Source: Diphasiastrum complanatum
Taxonomy: Eukaryota > Streptophyta > Lycopodiopsida > Lycopodiales > Lycopodiaceae
Length of the DNA: 64,000 bases
NCBI GenBank assembly: GCA_029204225.1
Contig: CM055102.1
Span: forward strand, 29,132,969 to 29,196,968
Reading direction: 5' to 3'
Made by a program: the position numbers and the translations under genes. Position 1 is the first letter of the stretch. Each line of letters opens with the position of its first letter. This document shows positions 26,601-41,600 of the stretch, piece by piece. The notes beneath the pieces were generated by a model. The model did no database searches. It saw only the letters and a list, made by a program, of their open reading frames with translations, and was not told where the DNA came from.

Positions 26601-29600
26601 CACAAAATGAATTGGGAACTTGGAAGTATCTTGCATTTTTGGGTAGGATGTTAAATGAATACAAATGAAAAATGGAATTTGTTTCCATGAAAATTGTATG
26701 GTTTTCTATGTCCCCTCTCAAGAGTACAGCCTTCTATTTGGATAACCATCTACATTGGTCAGGTGTACACCATTGGTCCAGAATATGCTCATGCAGAAGC
26801 ACGAAAATCACCTGTTGTTGATGGTGTGGTTCTTAGGAGTGCAGATGGAAAAGAGGTACCTTAGTAATAGCTTTTTCTTTCAGTACGACTTGTTTCCTGA
26901 CTAGGAATTAAGCTAGCTAATAACCAAACATAGTCATCAGATAGGAATGTAGGCCTCTGTATCCAATGCTCTTCCATTCATAATTTGTGAATATCAGCCT
27001 TTTGTTTGCTTCTCGCATGGACAAACTGGATAACCGAAGCACATCGGCTTATAGAAAACTACCATTATTTTTAAAATGGCAAAAGTCAACGCAAGCATCA
27101 CTACGATTGTGTCTTTTGATACATTTTACCAGCAAAAGAGAGCCCAAGAAACAATTGCAATTGCTCCTTAAGAAACATGATCATGCTACTAGTTTCTTTA
27201 AGGAGAAATTTATGTACTAAAAGTTTCGTCAAAATCTGATATGTTGTTGTGATGTATGGCATAACAATGTGGACAAGCATGCTGCAAAATAGACCTATAT
27301 CTCACATTGAGATCAGCCTGTTGAATTATACAAGTGCTGAAAGGGGCTTCTCATGGGCCATAAGGCATTAGTGTACAAGACTAATTAGGAGCTCTATTTT
27401 CCAATTTATGTAAAGGCCCCTAATTGATGTAAGACATTCCTCAAAATCTCGTTGAAATTTGACTTTGTTTACCCTCTTGTGCTTAAAGAAAATGAAAAAA
27501 CATCTACAATGTATGCTACAAAGTGTAGGAGAACTTATTAGTACAATATGGGAGGCTAGTTGCTTCTGAAATCGAGAAGCTGGATCCAGCTGAGTGAGCA
27601 ACTCTGATCGATTGTTCATCCTTTAAAAACTTTGAAGGCACCATGTGTTAAGTTTAAGGTTACTACTAACCATCAAACTATTGGACACCTATGTAACTAG
27701 ATTGAGCTTAGGATGGGGAAGCTGGGTAGCTTGAAATGCTGCAAGAATTTGGCATGACCAAAATCTGTTGGAAAAGGAAGCTCATGTTGTTGTCGATTAG
27801 CCTGACACTAGTGTCGAAGAATTTGAGTTTTACTCAATTTTGTGGTGATTTCCTAGAGACTTTGAGAGGGAAATGCAAGCATGGTGTTCATTTCTGAAGA
27901 TATGATCGTATTCTTTCTAGCCTTGAGACTATCCTACCACGAGGGGATACCAGCCCCCTAGACATTCTTCATCGTCCTGGTAAAGCACCTTTATTTCCTA
28001 TTTTGAGTACGCCTGCTCCTGCTCCATCTCCATCTTCAGGAGGTGCTTTTGGTAGTACGTTTGGTCTCCCTTCATATAGTGCTAGTTCTTATGGGTCTCC
28101 TTTCGGGTCTTCTGTACCACCACCTGGATTTCCCTCCGCACCACCGGGATTTCCTTCTTCTACTTTTTCAGGTAATCCTGAGCCTCATTTTGCTCGTGAT
28201 TTTCGTGATCGCATCCAGCTTACTACTTATTCTGATTCATCTGATGGGAATATCTTGGAAAATTGGTTCTCTAAGTTAGAGACCTATTTTCTTATGTATC
28301 CCAAAACTGAAACTTAGAAAGTGCAGTTGGTTGCGTTACATTTAGATGGTCGAGCTCAGACTTGGTGGCGTGTCTATCGCTCTGAGCCTACTCGTGAGAG
28401 ATTACATATATGGCCTACTTTTCGGCATGATCTTCGTATGGCTATGATTGACCCACAGTGGTTGGTTCGCCAACGTGATTTGTTTCGTAGCCTTCGCCAT
28501 ACTCGTCATTTGACTGCTTATATTGATCAGTTTACTGAGCTTTCTTACCTTTTTACTGATCTTCATCTTACAGAGCTTATTTCACGTTTTATTGCTGGTC
28601 TTAGAGGCTCCTTACGATATGATGTTTCCTCTTTTCAGCCTCCTACTCTCTCAGATGCTATCCCCTTGGCTACTACCCTGCAGCATAAGTATCGTGAGTT
28701 GTCCACTTCTTCTCGTTGTTCTCCCCCTCTTTCCACTGCTTCTCCTACTTTGGCTTCTTCTATTACCGTTCCCCCTCGCCCTTCTACACCTCGCCCTGCC
28801 TTTGTTCGCCGTTATTCAGCCGCAGACTTCGTTGAGATTCAGTAGAAGCGCCTCTGTTATCACTGTAAGAGTCCAGATCATCTCGCCCGTGATTGCCGAC
28901 AATCTCCTGGTCCTCCTACCGCTGTTTTTTACCATGAGGTTCTTACTCCTGAGGATTCTGATGTTGTTCAGAATTCGTATGTTTTTAGGTATGGCAACCC
29001 ATCTTCGTCATCTTGTTAAGTATTTTGCCACTGTGGCTGCTCCGCTTCATTCGTTACTAAAGAAGTCTCATACCTTTGTTTGGACTTCTGAGTGTCAAGC
29101 TGCTTTTGATGCTTTATGTCATGCCATTCTTTCTGCTATTGTTATGTGTCTTCCCCAGTTTGATCAGCGTTTTATTGTTGAGACTGATGCTAGTGCTATT
29201 GGTTTAGGCGCTCTTCTCCGTCAGTCCGAGTGTGTTATTGCTTATGAATCTCGTCGTTTGCGCTCTTATGAGCAACGTTACTCTGTACATGAAAAAGAGC
29301 TACTTGCTGTCATCCATGCTCGTAAGAAATGGCGTCATTATTTGTATCGTGTTCCCTTTGATATTATTACTGATCATCAGTCTGTCCGTTATCTTTTTTC
29401 TCAGCGTGATCTTAGTGATCGTCAATACCGTTGGTTACAATTTTTACAGTCTTTTCATTTTGATATTTTGTATCGTCCAGGCAAGGCAAACACGGCAGTT
29501 GATGCTTTATCTCGTCTTCCTGCATTGTTACATAGTATTGTTGCTTCAATTCCTTCTTGGTTTGATGATTTACCGGCCGCATATTTGTCTTGTTCTGACT

Positions 29601-32600
29601 TTTCTGATGTTTATCATACTCGTCCCCTTTCGTCCTCTCGGAAGTTCCAGGTTTATACTATTGTTGATGATCGTTTATACCACTATGGTGCCTTATGTAC
29701 TCCCAGTTCTCTTTCCATTCGTCCTCAGTTGTTGTCTGATGCTCATGCTTCCCCTATTGGTGGCCATTTTGGTTTTCAAAAGTCTTATGCACGTCTTAAG
29801 GACAATTTCTATTGGCCATCCATGAAGTCTGAGCTAGCCCAGCTTATTCGTGATTGTCCTTTTTGTGCCCGTAATAAATACTCCCGTGCTAAGTCCGCTG
29901 GTTTGCTCCAGAGTTGGCCCATTCCTCATTGCCAGTGGACAGATATTTCTATGGACTTTATCCTTGGTCTTCCTCATACCCGCCGTGGTCATGACTCTTG
30001 TATGGTGGTGGTGGATCGGTTCTCAAAACAGGCACACTTTATACCGGTCCGCAGTACTATTATAGCTGAGCAGTGCGCATGCCTTTTTCTATCAGATATT
30101 TTTTGCCTGCATGGTATGCCATGTACTATCCTATCTGATCGGGATAGTAAGTTTACATCTACGTTCTGGACAGAGCTTATGCGTATTTTGGATGTACAAC
30201 TTCTGATGGGTACTGCTTATGGGCAGACTGAGGTCCTTAATCGGATCCTTGAGGATTACCTTTGACATTTTGTTTTTCCTTCCGGGAAGGATTGGGACCA
30301 GCATTTATGTTTGGCAGAGTATAGCTATAACAACTCTGTTAGTACCAGCACTGGAGTTTCACCTTTCTTATTGGCTCATGGGTATGCTCCACTTTTGCCA
30401 GGGTGCCTCTTCCTCCTGATGATACACCAGTTACCATTGCTTCTTTTTTATCCGGTGCTCGTGAGCTTATTGCTAGGGCTACTACTCACTTACAGCATGT
30501 TCAGCAGCGCTATCAGACTTTTGTTGATCGTCATCGCCGTCATGTTGAGTTTCAGGTTGGTGATATGGTTTACCTCCGGTTACGCTTTGCACGTCATCAC
30601 TTTGTTCAGGGTCATGCTTCTACTGAGAAGCTTGCACCACGCTATTATGGGCCTTACTGTATCTTGGATCTCCTCAGCCCTGTTACAGTTGCCTGATTCT
30701 ACACAAGCTTGTGATACCTTCCATGTTAGCCTGTTACGAGCTTCCATTGAGGATGATGCTCCTCGCGATCTCACATTTCCTACAGAGCCAGAGCTGTTCC
30801 CTTTTTTGCCAGCTGCCATCCATCAGGTTCGTCTTCAGTACAGTCGACGTCGGAGGCAAGTTCAATTTTTAGTACAGTGGGGTGGTCGTCCTCTTGAGGA
30901 GGCCACTTGGGAGCCTATTGATTGAGCCCTCATGGCTTTAGTTCTCTCCTCTACTACAGATGTCATGTAGATGTTCCCTTTGCTTCATGATTCGGCTAGC
31001 TATGACTATTCTTTATTGTCGTATTTGCTTAGTACTTGCTTTACACAGTTATGATGCTTTTGGGGTATCTGTTGTGACGACTTATGTCCTCTCCATCAGT
31101 ATTTCCATTAGTTCGTAATTTTTCGGTATTTAGCATGCTTACGGTAGGCCTTGGTCACATTGATTTGGAGTGGGGGTCCTCCTATTGTGAGGGCGCACTA
31201 TTTTCCCTCCAAATCCTTTTCCCTCCCTTTTTTTGAATCCTCCATTTGATTCAGGGAGAGGGTATAAGTAGGGCAGCATTGTATTCCTATATTCAGTTTA
31301 TGATGATTGCTCCTCTTTAGCCTCCTTAAGCATTCTCTTCCTGCTTTCTAGCTTAAGTCCTGCTTTTTAGCATAGCTAGTGAATCTTAGCTTGTAACTGA
31401 GAGCTACTTTAGCTTCGCTATCATTGCATATTCCTTGGTCTCCCATGATGCTCCATATTGCTTGTCGAGTTGCCACTATGGTTACTGAGTTGTCATTTTT
31501 TGGGTGTACACTTGGGCCATTCGACTAGCTTGGGATATTTCCGTTGGCTTTATGATTCTGGCTTCCTCTCCTTTACACATCCTGGCATTTGAATTTCCAT
31601 ATTTACCTCTAGTTATTTGACGAAAGATTGCTTTTCATTAGTATAAATAGCCACTAAGGCTCCTCATTTGGTAGCTTGTTATTTGGAGAGCTCTCCTACT
31701 ACTGCTTAGGTAGAGCTTTATACTCAAACATCTATGATATTCGGGTTATTTATTGTTGTCATTTATGTCTATTGTTCATCATGTATGTTCATGACTGCAG
31801 ATGATTTGGAAAAAAATCATACATTCATGTAACTGACAATAACATAAAAAAAAATTATGTTCTGGGTAATCGTCGGCAAACATGACAATGATATGAATGA
31901 GATTATCTGGGTGTAACACCATAGACTTAGGGCCATAAGTAGGTAAATTGGTGAACCACTATACGGAACTTCCATGACTCATGAAAAGGTGGTCACACTC
32001 CAAATTATTCAAATAAGCAATCCGACGGAAAGCTGGTTGACTAGTTGAAGACTTCAACGTGAGAAATCTGTTGAATTACTCCAATACCAGGTGCGTTGGG
32101 AATCCCTCCATGCACATGACACATGAAAGAACAAAGGAGAAGGGAACTCAGCCTGAAGATGACATAAAAATTGTGGCTGTCTTTGTGAACAATGTGGATC
32201 AGAGTACCTTCAGGAGGGATCAAAGTACTGACTTTTTTTTATCTTATGTGAACTCTCTCCTCTGAATTTTATGACCAGTAACTGTTTTCTTACACAAAAG
32301 TGTATGTATTCACAGCTAAAGTCTGCAACATATGCAGGTGCGGTACCCTGTGCTTCTTACTCCAGCTGAAAAGCAGATAGCAAGAGAAGTTTGTATGGCA
32401 TTTGGTCAATCAGTAAGCAATTTTCCTACTATGAGTACTTTCTCTCTTGATGTATGATAGTGTGCTTCATCTTAAGGTCTGATCGGCAACAAACATAGGT
32501 ACGAGTTTCTGTGTATCGAGATTTCAAAACTTCTCTGTATTCCTGCATATAGTGAATGCCTCAATTTGCAGCATTGAAAGTTATTTCTAGAAATCTGTAT

Positions 32601-35600
32601 CATGCATTTTTGAATGAGCTTGAATGTTCTTGTCGATCTGTCCTCAATATGTGGCCATACATTAGGTGAGGAAGTGCTCAATTTCTGCTGTATATGAAAT
32701 TTTCTGCAAATAGAATTTTGCCTCAGAGTTTCCCATCCTGTTATGTATTAGCTCTCAAATAGCATACATTTCTTATCAGATAGCAGGACATGCTTGAAGC
32801 TTATAGTTGCAACCATAATGCTAAGAGATCAGATTTAATCTTAGAACACTCATTCTGATTGTGTGTTGCTTTTATCCTTAGCCATGAATATTTTCTCAAG
32901 ATATGTCCTTTATTGTCACTGCCCTTAGGGATACTTTTTCTGCATAGAAAGCACACGAATCATTCTCCATAGAGTTTTTGTACTAAGGTTTGCATTGCGC
33001 TCTGGAGTTCTTCCACGTATGGCATCTTTTTGGCTATGCTTGCTACATGATATTGAGCTACAATGCTTGTTCAATCTGATTGGAGTTCTTTATTGATGTT
33101 ATGTTTTGGCAGGTATGTGGATTTGATCTTCTTCGGTCTCAGGGTAGATCATATGTTTGTGACGTGAATGGATGGAGCTTTGTAAAAAATTCTTACAAGT
33201 AGGTGGATTCAAAATATCTGGCAGTTTCATCAGATTGGTAGTTTAAGATGTGTTATCGTGGTAGAACCAGCTACAATTGCTAGTTGTCTGTTGCCTGTCG
33301 TCACACCTGAATTCGAACAATTATGCTGCCTTCCTGGCAAGAGAAGCATTTAAATTTCCTGGCACCAGACAACAATTCATAGATAATCTGCCCTAGTCTA
33401 TTGATAGAACTTAGTGTCCTGACGCTAGCTTGTGGAACATCGTATCTGATGAATTAGGAACCAATTGAGATTGTGTGATTGATTTGAAACTCAATAATAT
33501 CCATGTTATGAATATTCTTCACGGTTGTTTTATCACTAGAACCTCGTCACAAATTATGCGTTTCAGATTTCCTCAGCCGCTGTTGAGCTCAGACTCTGTT
33601 CCAATATTCTCCTATCTTATTCCTGATGTTTGCTGCAGGTACTATGATGATGCAGCATGTGTTCTACGTACAATGTTTCTTGAGGCAAAGGCTCCCCATC
33701 TTTCATCTACAATTCCTCCTTGTCTTCCTTGGAACCGAAATGAACCCAGTCCAAGAGAAATGACCAGACAGGGAAGCAGTGTCATGACTGGTACTTTTGG
33801 CCAGTCTGAGGAGCTACGCTGTGTCATTGCGATTCTCAGACAGTGCGTTCTGTAAATTGAAACTTTCATTCATGGGTGTTTAGTGAGCTTGATTTTTTTT
33901 ACATCTTTAGTTCCTGGGGAAAAGCTTTTAGCATGCTAGCGAAGAAACCTGGTAATAAGTTTGCTCATATTATGTGTATGCAGTGGAGACCGTACTCCTA
34001 AACAGAAGGTCAAAATGAAAGTAACACAAGACAGGTTATTAAATCTTATGATGAAGTATAATGGTGGGAGGCCTCATGCTGAGGTAAGGTTTTTGTGTTC
34101 AATTATATAGTGTAAGAATTTTTTAAAATACCGCTTGCTTTTTCTAGAGCTGGAACATGTCATGTCTGTGGCTCTATTTTACAAGAGTTCTCAAACTGAG
34201 TTTGGAGAGACAGTCTAAGACAAGATCATTTTTAAGTCAAAGCTTGCTCAGATTATCTTGGTCCAGAGTGGCAAGAAATCGGTTATTGATTGTTGATCTA
34301 CTAAATTAAAGCAAACTGCTCTTTGAGTAGGAAAAATATCGACTATTTCTTTAGGTTCACCCAGAAGTACTTATTCAACCATGTCTTGAGAGTGCTGTTC
34401 TGCTGAAGCTCCTTATTGAATATCTTTTCCATCTTCAACTTCTACTAAGCTCTTCTTGAAGGTTCTGTGCTATCTCGGCTCATTGTACAACTCATTATGT
34501 GTTTTAAAACTTTTGATTATCTTTTGAAATTCTCCGTTGCACCATAGGTATGCCAATATATTCCTTGTTCATCTAGCAATTCTATGTTGCTAGTCTAGCT
34601 CCAATATATCTTTTGCCATTAGGTTTGTTCTGAAAAGTTATGGACAATCAAGGCCTGACATAACTTAAAAAACCATTCGAACCTCACATATTATAAGGTT
34701 TCAAATATAATCCTCTGAATTGGGGACACATACTCTATCTCTATAGAGCAAGTACTCATCCTGAATGGAATACTGTTTCCATTTGAATCCTTGAGTCAAC
34801 CACTGCGGTTTCTTTGGGTAAAACAGGCTCTGAGTCCTCAACGTCATCTGACGTATACTCGGACTCATCATCCTCAACGGAAGCTGCCGTATTCTTGAAT
34901 GAACTGTCACCAGCCCCGGGAACTGGTTCTGGAGTCTGTAACTGTCTGCTCTGGACCGAGCTCCAGATAGTAGAGAAGTAAGCATCATGTTGACACTTCC
35001 CTCTCAAGGACTCGAGTAACTCACTACAAATATGAGTAAAACTCAGCTCGTTTATCATAGGCATTCTACTAAGGGCATCTGCTACTGTGTTGAATTTCCC
35101 CCGTCTATATCTGATAGACATATCAAACTCTTGCATTAACTCAGCCCAACGAGCTTTTTGACCTCTGTACTCAGGCTGATTGCAAAGGTATCTGAGGCTT
35201 TCATGGTCTGTCAGGACCTCAAAGTTGGCACCATATAAATTATGCCTCCAAGTCTTAAGGGCATGTACTATGGAGAAGAGTTCCTTTTCATAGGACTATA
35301 CCTAGTCTGTGCTGGTTCGAGTTTTTTACTCTCGAACGCAACTAGTCGTCCATTCTGAGTTAGTACAGCACCAACCGCAAAGTCGCTGGCATCTTTTTCG
35401 ACCACAAATGGCTGATTGGGGTCGACGACTTTTACCCTTCCCCTTATCTGAGCATATTCTTTGACAAATCGTCTCTAATATCCCGCCAAACCTAGAAAGA
35501 TCTGTAGCTCTAAAATATTCTGAGGTCTGAGCCAACTGAGTATGGCTTTAACCTTATTGGGGTCCATCTTAATCCCATCTGCCTAGATAATGTGACCCAA

Positions 35601-38600
35601 ATAAGCTACTTCTTCAACGAAGAATTCACACTTAGGTTTTTTAGCATAAAGCTTATGCTTTCTAAGCAGTCGATACACTATTCTAAGGTGTTTAAGATGC
35701 TCCTTCCTCGTTTTACTGTAGACGAGGATGTAATCTAAAAATACGACTACAAACTTACCCAAGTATGGTCTGAGGACATTGTTCATCAAGGTCATAAAGG
35801 TAGTTGGAGCATTTGTGAGCCCAAACGGCATCACCTTAAACTCATAATGACCATGATGAGTCCTGAAGGCTGTTTTCGGGACATCTTTCGTTTTTATACG
35901 GACTTGATGATATCCCGATCTAAGGTCAATTTTACTGAAAGCTTAGCCCTGTCGAGTTGATCAAACAACTTTTCTGCCCGAGGCATTGGGTACTTATTCT
36001 TAATAGTGACCTTATTGAGGGCTCTGTAATCTACGCAAAGACACATAGACCCCTCTTTCTTTTTCACCAAAAGGACTGGTGATGCCCACGGTGAACTACT
36101 AGTCTGAATTTGGCCTTTCCCAAGATAATCTGTTAATTGCCTAGTTATTTCTTCATCCTCTGTTCAGCTGACCTGATACGGAGGTTTAGAAACGGGTGCT
36201 GTACCATGTACTAGGTTTATTACATGATCTACATCTCTGCTAGGTGGTAAACCATGCGGTAAATCTTCAGGAAAAACATCTTTAAATTTAGACAATAAAG
36301 TTTCTAATTTATTTACTTTCTGCTGTAAAGAACTAGAAATAGAAACTTCTGGAATAAACTGAAAGTCACATAAGAATACCTGATAGTCGCTATTCCCGAT
36401 TAACTGACAGAGCTCTGAATTGCAGACCATATGACTGTTGGGAACATCATGCTCCCCTTGCAACTGGATCTCCCTGCCATTACGTTGAAAGCTGAGGGTG
36501 TGCTCCTGATAATTTCTGTTGAGGGAAGGCCCTAAGTTGAAGAGCCAATCTCTCTCGAGAACAAGGTCTATTCGATCCAGGTGCATTATCTGAAAGTTAA
36601 TTTCATTTTGATACCCCTGAATATCATGATTTAAGTTACTTACCATAGTTCTCCAAATTTTCTTGTCTTCACCCTTGGCTAAAGAAACTATGTTCTGAGC
36701 TTCTTAACTAGGGTGTAGTTGATGAAATTATGGGTTGCCCCATTATCAACCATGACTCTTACTGACTGGTTGCCAATTTTACCATGCATACGTACTAGGT
36801 CATGTGGCCCAAAGCTGAAGGGTCTCGCTAGCATTGCAGAAGTTAATTGGCAATAGTGTTCATGATCTTCAGGAAACACTTTTATCTCGGAAGCTGTCGA
36901 GTCACTTGGGAAGCTTACAGTCTGAACAAGATGAACTTGTTTTTTATCTTTTTTAATGAATGGCCCCTTGGGACACTGTCTGACTGTGGGACCCTTTCCC
37001 ATACACACAAAGCACAAACGTTCTTGTTTGGCTTTCTGAAAATCTTCTGGTTTTAAGGGCTGTGTGAGTGATGGACGTTTATGAGGAGCTTCATTCTTAA
37101 CTTTTTCTTCTTTCTTTCTTTTTAAAAATTTCTTTTTAAATTGAAAGTCTTTTTGAGTAGGCTGCTCAGAAAAGGATTGTTGTTTCGCCTTCTTTCTACC
37201 CACTGAATCATCATAGATTTGAGCATATCTGAGAGCTTGCTCTAAGGTAGTAGGCGAGTTTCTCTGGACCTCTACTTTGTATTCATCTCGAAGCCCACGG
37301 ACAAACCCTCTGACTTTTTGGTAGTCATCCATATTTTTTATCTTTAATATGGCCTCTTGATACTGCGAGATATACTATATTAAGGATTTTTCCATTACTG
37401 TTCTCTCCCAGGCTTCCCAGGCTTCCCAGGCTCTATCAAGTTCATTTTCTGGTAGAAACTCTCGTAGGAAGGCCTCTTCAAAAGCCTTCCATGACCGGGG
37501 GGTCTGCCTGGTCTCCTGGAGGTTTAACCACCACTTATAGGCCATGGGTCCTAAGGAAAGACTGGCCTCGATTGCTTGCAAATGGTCAGGGGTCTGTTTA
37601 AGAGCATGTATGTTCTTCCATTTGCTGAGGAAGGTATGCAAAATGTCTGCATTTCTATCCTTCTCTTCCCCAATAAAAGTAGGAGGTTATAAGTCTTTAA
37701 AGACACTGGGATGAGACCATATAGGCTCACCCGATACTGATGGAAGTGGTGAAGGGGACAATTGAGAAGTGGAAGGGAGACATCCTTTCGCGGAGCTCAA
37801 GATTAAATCTTTGAGCTCGGTAGTCTGGAAGATTTGGCTTCAGATTGGCCAAAAAACCCTGGCTGTTAGGCTGTAAGCTGGTTATTTCTAAAAAAAAAAC
37901 TTGATTTTTCACCAAAAAGGGTGAAAAAACAGCCTATAAACGACGATGAATAGCAGATGCCCGATTTTGAAGCAAACAGGAGCTATAGCTGAAGTAGGTC
38001 ACCCTAATCCGAGGATTCTTCATTTCAAATTTCAGGTCAAACGGACAAAAACCCAAAACGTTATGTGCCTTCAACTACAACAGCCCTGAAAAACGTTCAA
38101 AAACTGATTTTTTGCGATATCTCCGCAACCACAGCTCCAAATCAGGTGAAATTAAGCTGGCTGAGGGCGCCCTAATGCTGTCCACCTACTGCCAAAATCT
38201 CAGAATGATCTGACACTTGTAGGAGAAGTTGTGATCAACTGAAGTGCTGATTTTTCCCCTTTTCTAGGCAGCGATGGACCTGTAGAACGTTTTTGAGAAG
38301 TGTGAGGATGGAACAACAACACTAGAGGTTCTATAACACCTTAAAAAGCTGTCTCCACCTTTTCCCCCACCAAAATCCTCAAGAAACAAGCAAAAATTGA
38401 AGATTTTTTTCACTTTCTCTCTCTAGAACGAGCTATTCTCTCTCTAGAACGAGGCTCTGATACCAGTGTAAGAAATCTAAACACCACAGTAGGGCAAACA
38501 CTAACTGATCCACCCAACCTTGCCTACTCCCTGATGTGGAGTAAGCCCCTCCTAGCCCAGTGTGAGGACTGATAGCATGCATACTGCCAAGTGTCGGCCA

Positions 38601-41600
38601 CGTGGCACTGATGTGGCCGATTGCATGTCGGGACCCTACGTGGGGCACTATCCTACTGACAGGGTCCCTATGCTGTGTTAGGCCCGCCATGGCTATGGAC
38701 CGTGCCGTGGCACACTACTCACACTGTCTTGCCCTGTTGGACGTGTACGCTAGACACGCCCCTAACTGTGGTATTTGACCCCTTGAATTCCCTAGGGTTC
38801 GGCACTGGTTACAGGCTCGTAACACAGACACACCCACAGCTTGCAGATCACTTCTCAGGCCATGCGCGTGGTCATATTCATCCCAAGAAGAAGCGTGTGC
38901 TGGCCCTATTCCGCACCTACTCGCCGCTAGACTTGAAGGAACCAGCACCCACCCGCTTTGCCTACTACTTCTTGGTTCTAGAGCGACTGCTGGCAGTAAA
39001 GGACCCATTGCGGCTAGCAAGGCCTTCCTGGACTTCAGAGGCATCAGTGCAGATGCAACACATTTCTAGGCCACTGTGTTTGGAGATGAGTTTTGGACAT
39101 GGCAGAGGAGCTTGTTGGTGTCCTTCGACCCATTTTCTATGTGCTGCACCTAGTAGGTCGTGAGGGGTGCACTCTCGGTCTCATTTATGAGTTCATGGAC
39201 CGCATTGGTGAGGCGGGCGATTCAGATGTCGGCCTTGGACGAGGACAAGTATGACTCTTCAATGTCTAGTTTGTTATTTCTCATGCAAGTTTGTTGCGTT
39301 TCTTTTAGGCTATGATGCACTGATGATTGTAATGTGTATGTTGCAGGAGGGACGAGATTTTGCAGGTCTGGGAGGCCAGATGGGTTTCTCAAGCTTTCTT
39401 GGTTAATCTAGTATTGAAGTTAAGATACTCCATAGTTAGGTCTTGCAATTCATCATAAGTTACTGTACCATTTCTTTAGATCATCTTATGGAGGATGTCG
39501 AGAAGATTCACTTTGCCATCACATTTATGTATGGTCTAGTTCTTACTCGATGGCAAGATAGAGAGCTGTGTGTAATAACAAGTGAAGCTGCTCTGATTTT
39601 AGATTGATTTTGCGGTTAAGACAAAGATCTTTACTACTTTGGTTGATCTTGATTGCCTGATGCATTGTCACCTTGAGTTTCAGCTTCTTAGATTGGCTCT
39701 CTATAGTTAGATAGTAGATACAAAAGCTATGGAGCTTCTTAACCATATTCTGTGATCTGTCTACCGAAGAAATTTTAGTACTGCTTCTCTATTGACTGCT
39801 AGGGACTCCTTAGAGAAAGAATCAGAGGTTCTCACCGACAAAATTTCTCTTTGTAATATTTTTCGGAAATACACTTCTTGACCCTCCTATCAAAAATTCT
39901 TCTCACAATCAAGCTTCAGTTGGCATCATGACCTCTCAAGCATGAGTCGCCTGATAACCTTCCTGTCTTTCTTCGCTTTTTCATCAGCTTTTTGTTTATC
40001 AACTTTCCTCCCAATGCATAATTGAGCTCCGCCGTAAAGGATTCTCTTTAAAACTTGATACTCATCATGAGAGTGTCCTCAATTCCAGACGCTTTTAGGT
40101 CCTTGAAACTTTTGATAGTGATAGTGACGGTCTTTACCTTCCACATTGATATTGGGATATCCTCTGAAAGTTCTAATTTTGAAGCTTTGACTACATTCAT
40201 GCGGCAGCAGTACAATATACTTATAATACTGTCTTCATTTTTGCAGCTCCTGTCATTTTTTGCCACATTAACATCTGTATATTTTTTGCAGCAACTTATG
40301 GCTTTTTATTCATTGTTGCCCTAAGAACGGTTCCAAGAAGAGAGAGTAACTGACAGTTACTGAGGTCTTGGCTGCCATTCTATTATTTGTTATTTCTGAC
40401 ATTTTAGACTATTCTTAGCGACATATATTCATTATCCATTATTATTGGTCCTCATTATAGGCCACATCCCCCAGCTTATCAAGAACCTGCAAAGACTGAA
40501 TAGCAGTGCATGTCTCCATTCTAGTTGGATTATGATTTGAGAGCTTACTCTTAGAGCAATCTAGCATATCCGCAGCTTATATTCAGCTTAGCTAGATGAG
40601 ATTATTAGGAACTTCACCATTCGGTTACTCTTCTTGATTGGACTACTTGATAGTTGTGCAGTCTTCTCTTCATATTGATAGTCTGTCGTTGAACTAGGGC
40701 ACTATGGATTTACATTTAGCATGTGCAATCCATAAATATTGCATAACCTGAAATGAATGTGAATTTTCATTTGTGCTATCATGATGGACTGTTTCTAGCA
40801 TACCATTATTATGGCTGAAGTAATGATAAAGAGAAGGCTAACCACTCTTTACTGTTATTAGGGTATCCTGATGAGTGCATCAGTTAGGGAGGATCTTTTG
40901 TCAGCTAGTCACAGCCTTCAGAATAGTTAAAAAATAATGAGATGTCTTGCGTGAAGGATGTCTCCTCTATTCAGATCTCTGCTCTGAACTTTTTCAGTGC
41001 TGATAACTATCTTCATTCTTGTGTTTTCAGAATGTAGATTCCATCGAAATTTGTTTAAATCGTCAGATAATCCCTTCAAAACCTGAACCTATCATAGTAG
41101 TGAACACTGCTTGTGCAAGTCGACCCTAACATTATACATGTAACGTCCTATTACCAACATGTTGAATGTCTTTGATTTGCGCTTGCATGTGGGGGTGATA
41201 TTTTTGATGTCAACTGCAATGTTTTTCTTTGTTTAACTGTAAATCCACCATGGCAGTTCACTCGTGTGCTTGCTTGCATATGATTAGGCAAAACTGAAGA
41301 GTGCGGTACAGCTACAGGACCTCCTAGATGCAACAAGGATGCTGGTGCCTCGAGCAAGGTTAAGTTATATGCATACTTATGGTTTCTTATTTCATTGAAA
41401 TGGTCTTTACTATTCAAAAATCTATTGAGAAAAGCATTCCATTGCATTCATTTGAGCATTGGTATGAATTGCTTGAAGAAGTTAGCTTTACAGGTTTCTC
41501 TTTTTCTTGTTGTGAATTTACTTTTGCTTAAGCAAGTCTGTGATAGTACACAATGCTATTCTGTTGATGATGGGTACTTCTCCTTCAAGCAGTCCTTTGT

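Larger units (their letters stand above)
34704..38824 (-). mobile_element. Ty3/gypsy element, 5' half (LTR-gag-PR-RT-RNase H)
   Basis: Minus order from 38824: 5' LTR, primer-binding site, gag ([11 protein letters not shown]; knuckle [14 protein letters not shown] with the His replaced by Pro), protease ([12 protein letters not shown]), RT ([25 protein letters not shown]; the catalytic YFDD region reads FLDYIL, losing one Asp), RNase H ([24 protein letters not shown]) and a linker ending CVPNSEDYI, after which similarity stops at about 34704. Integrase and 3' LTR are missing. Several stops and frame breaks. It lies in VIH intron 13; the preceding 34084-34700 shows nothing recognisable. A matching 3' half lies at 59967-61596. 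Confidence 0.9.

Noticed and set aside
28523-28980. Start of a 580-codon ORF in intron 9
   Set aside because: Before about 28980 the frame is a Leu-rich shadow of gag; the real gag frame with its zinc knuckle is another one.
38675-39163. 162-codon plus-strand ORF across the LTR edge
   Set aside because: Its first part is antisense LTR and its second part is one frame of the broken hAT relic; a chance fusion.
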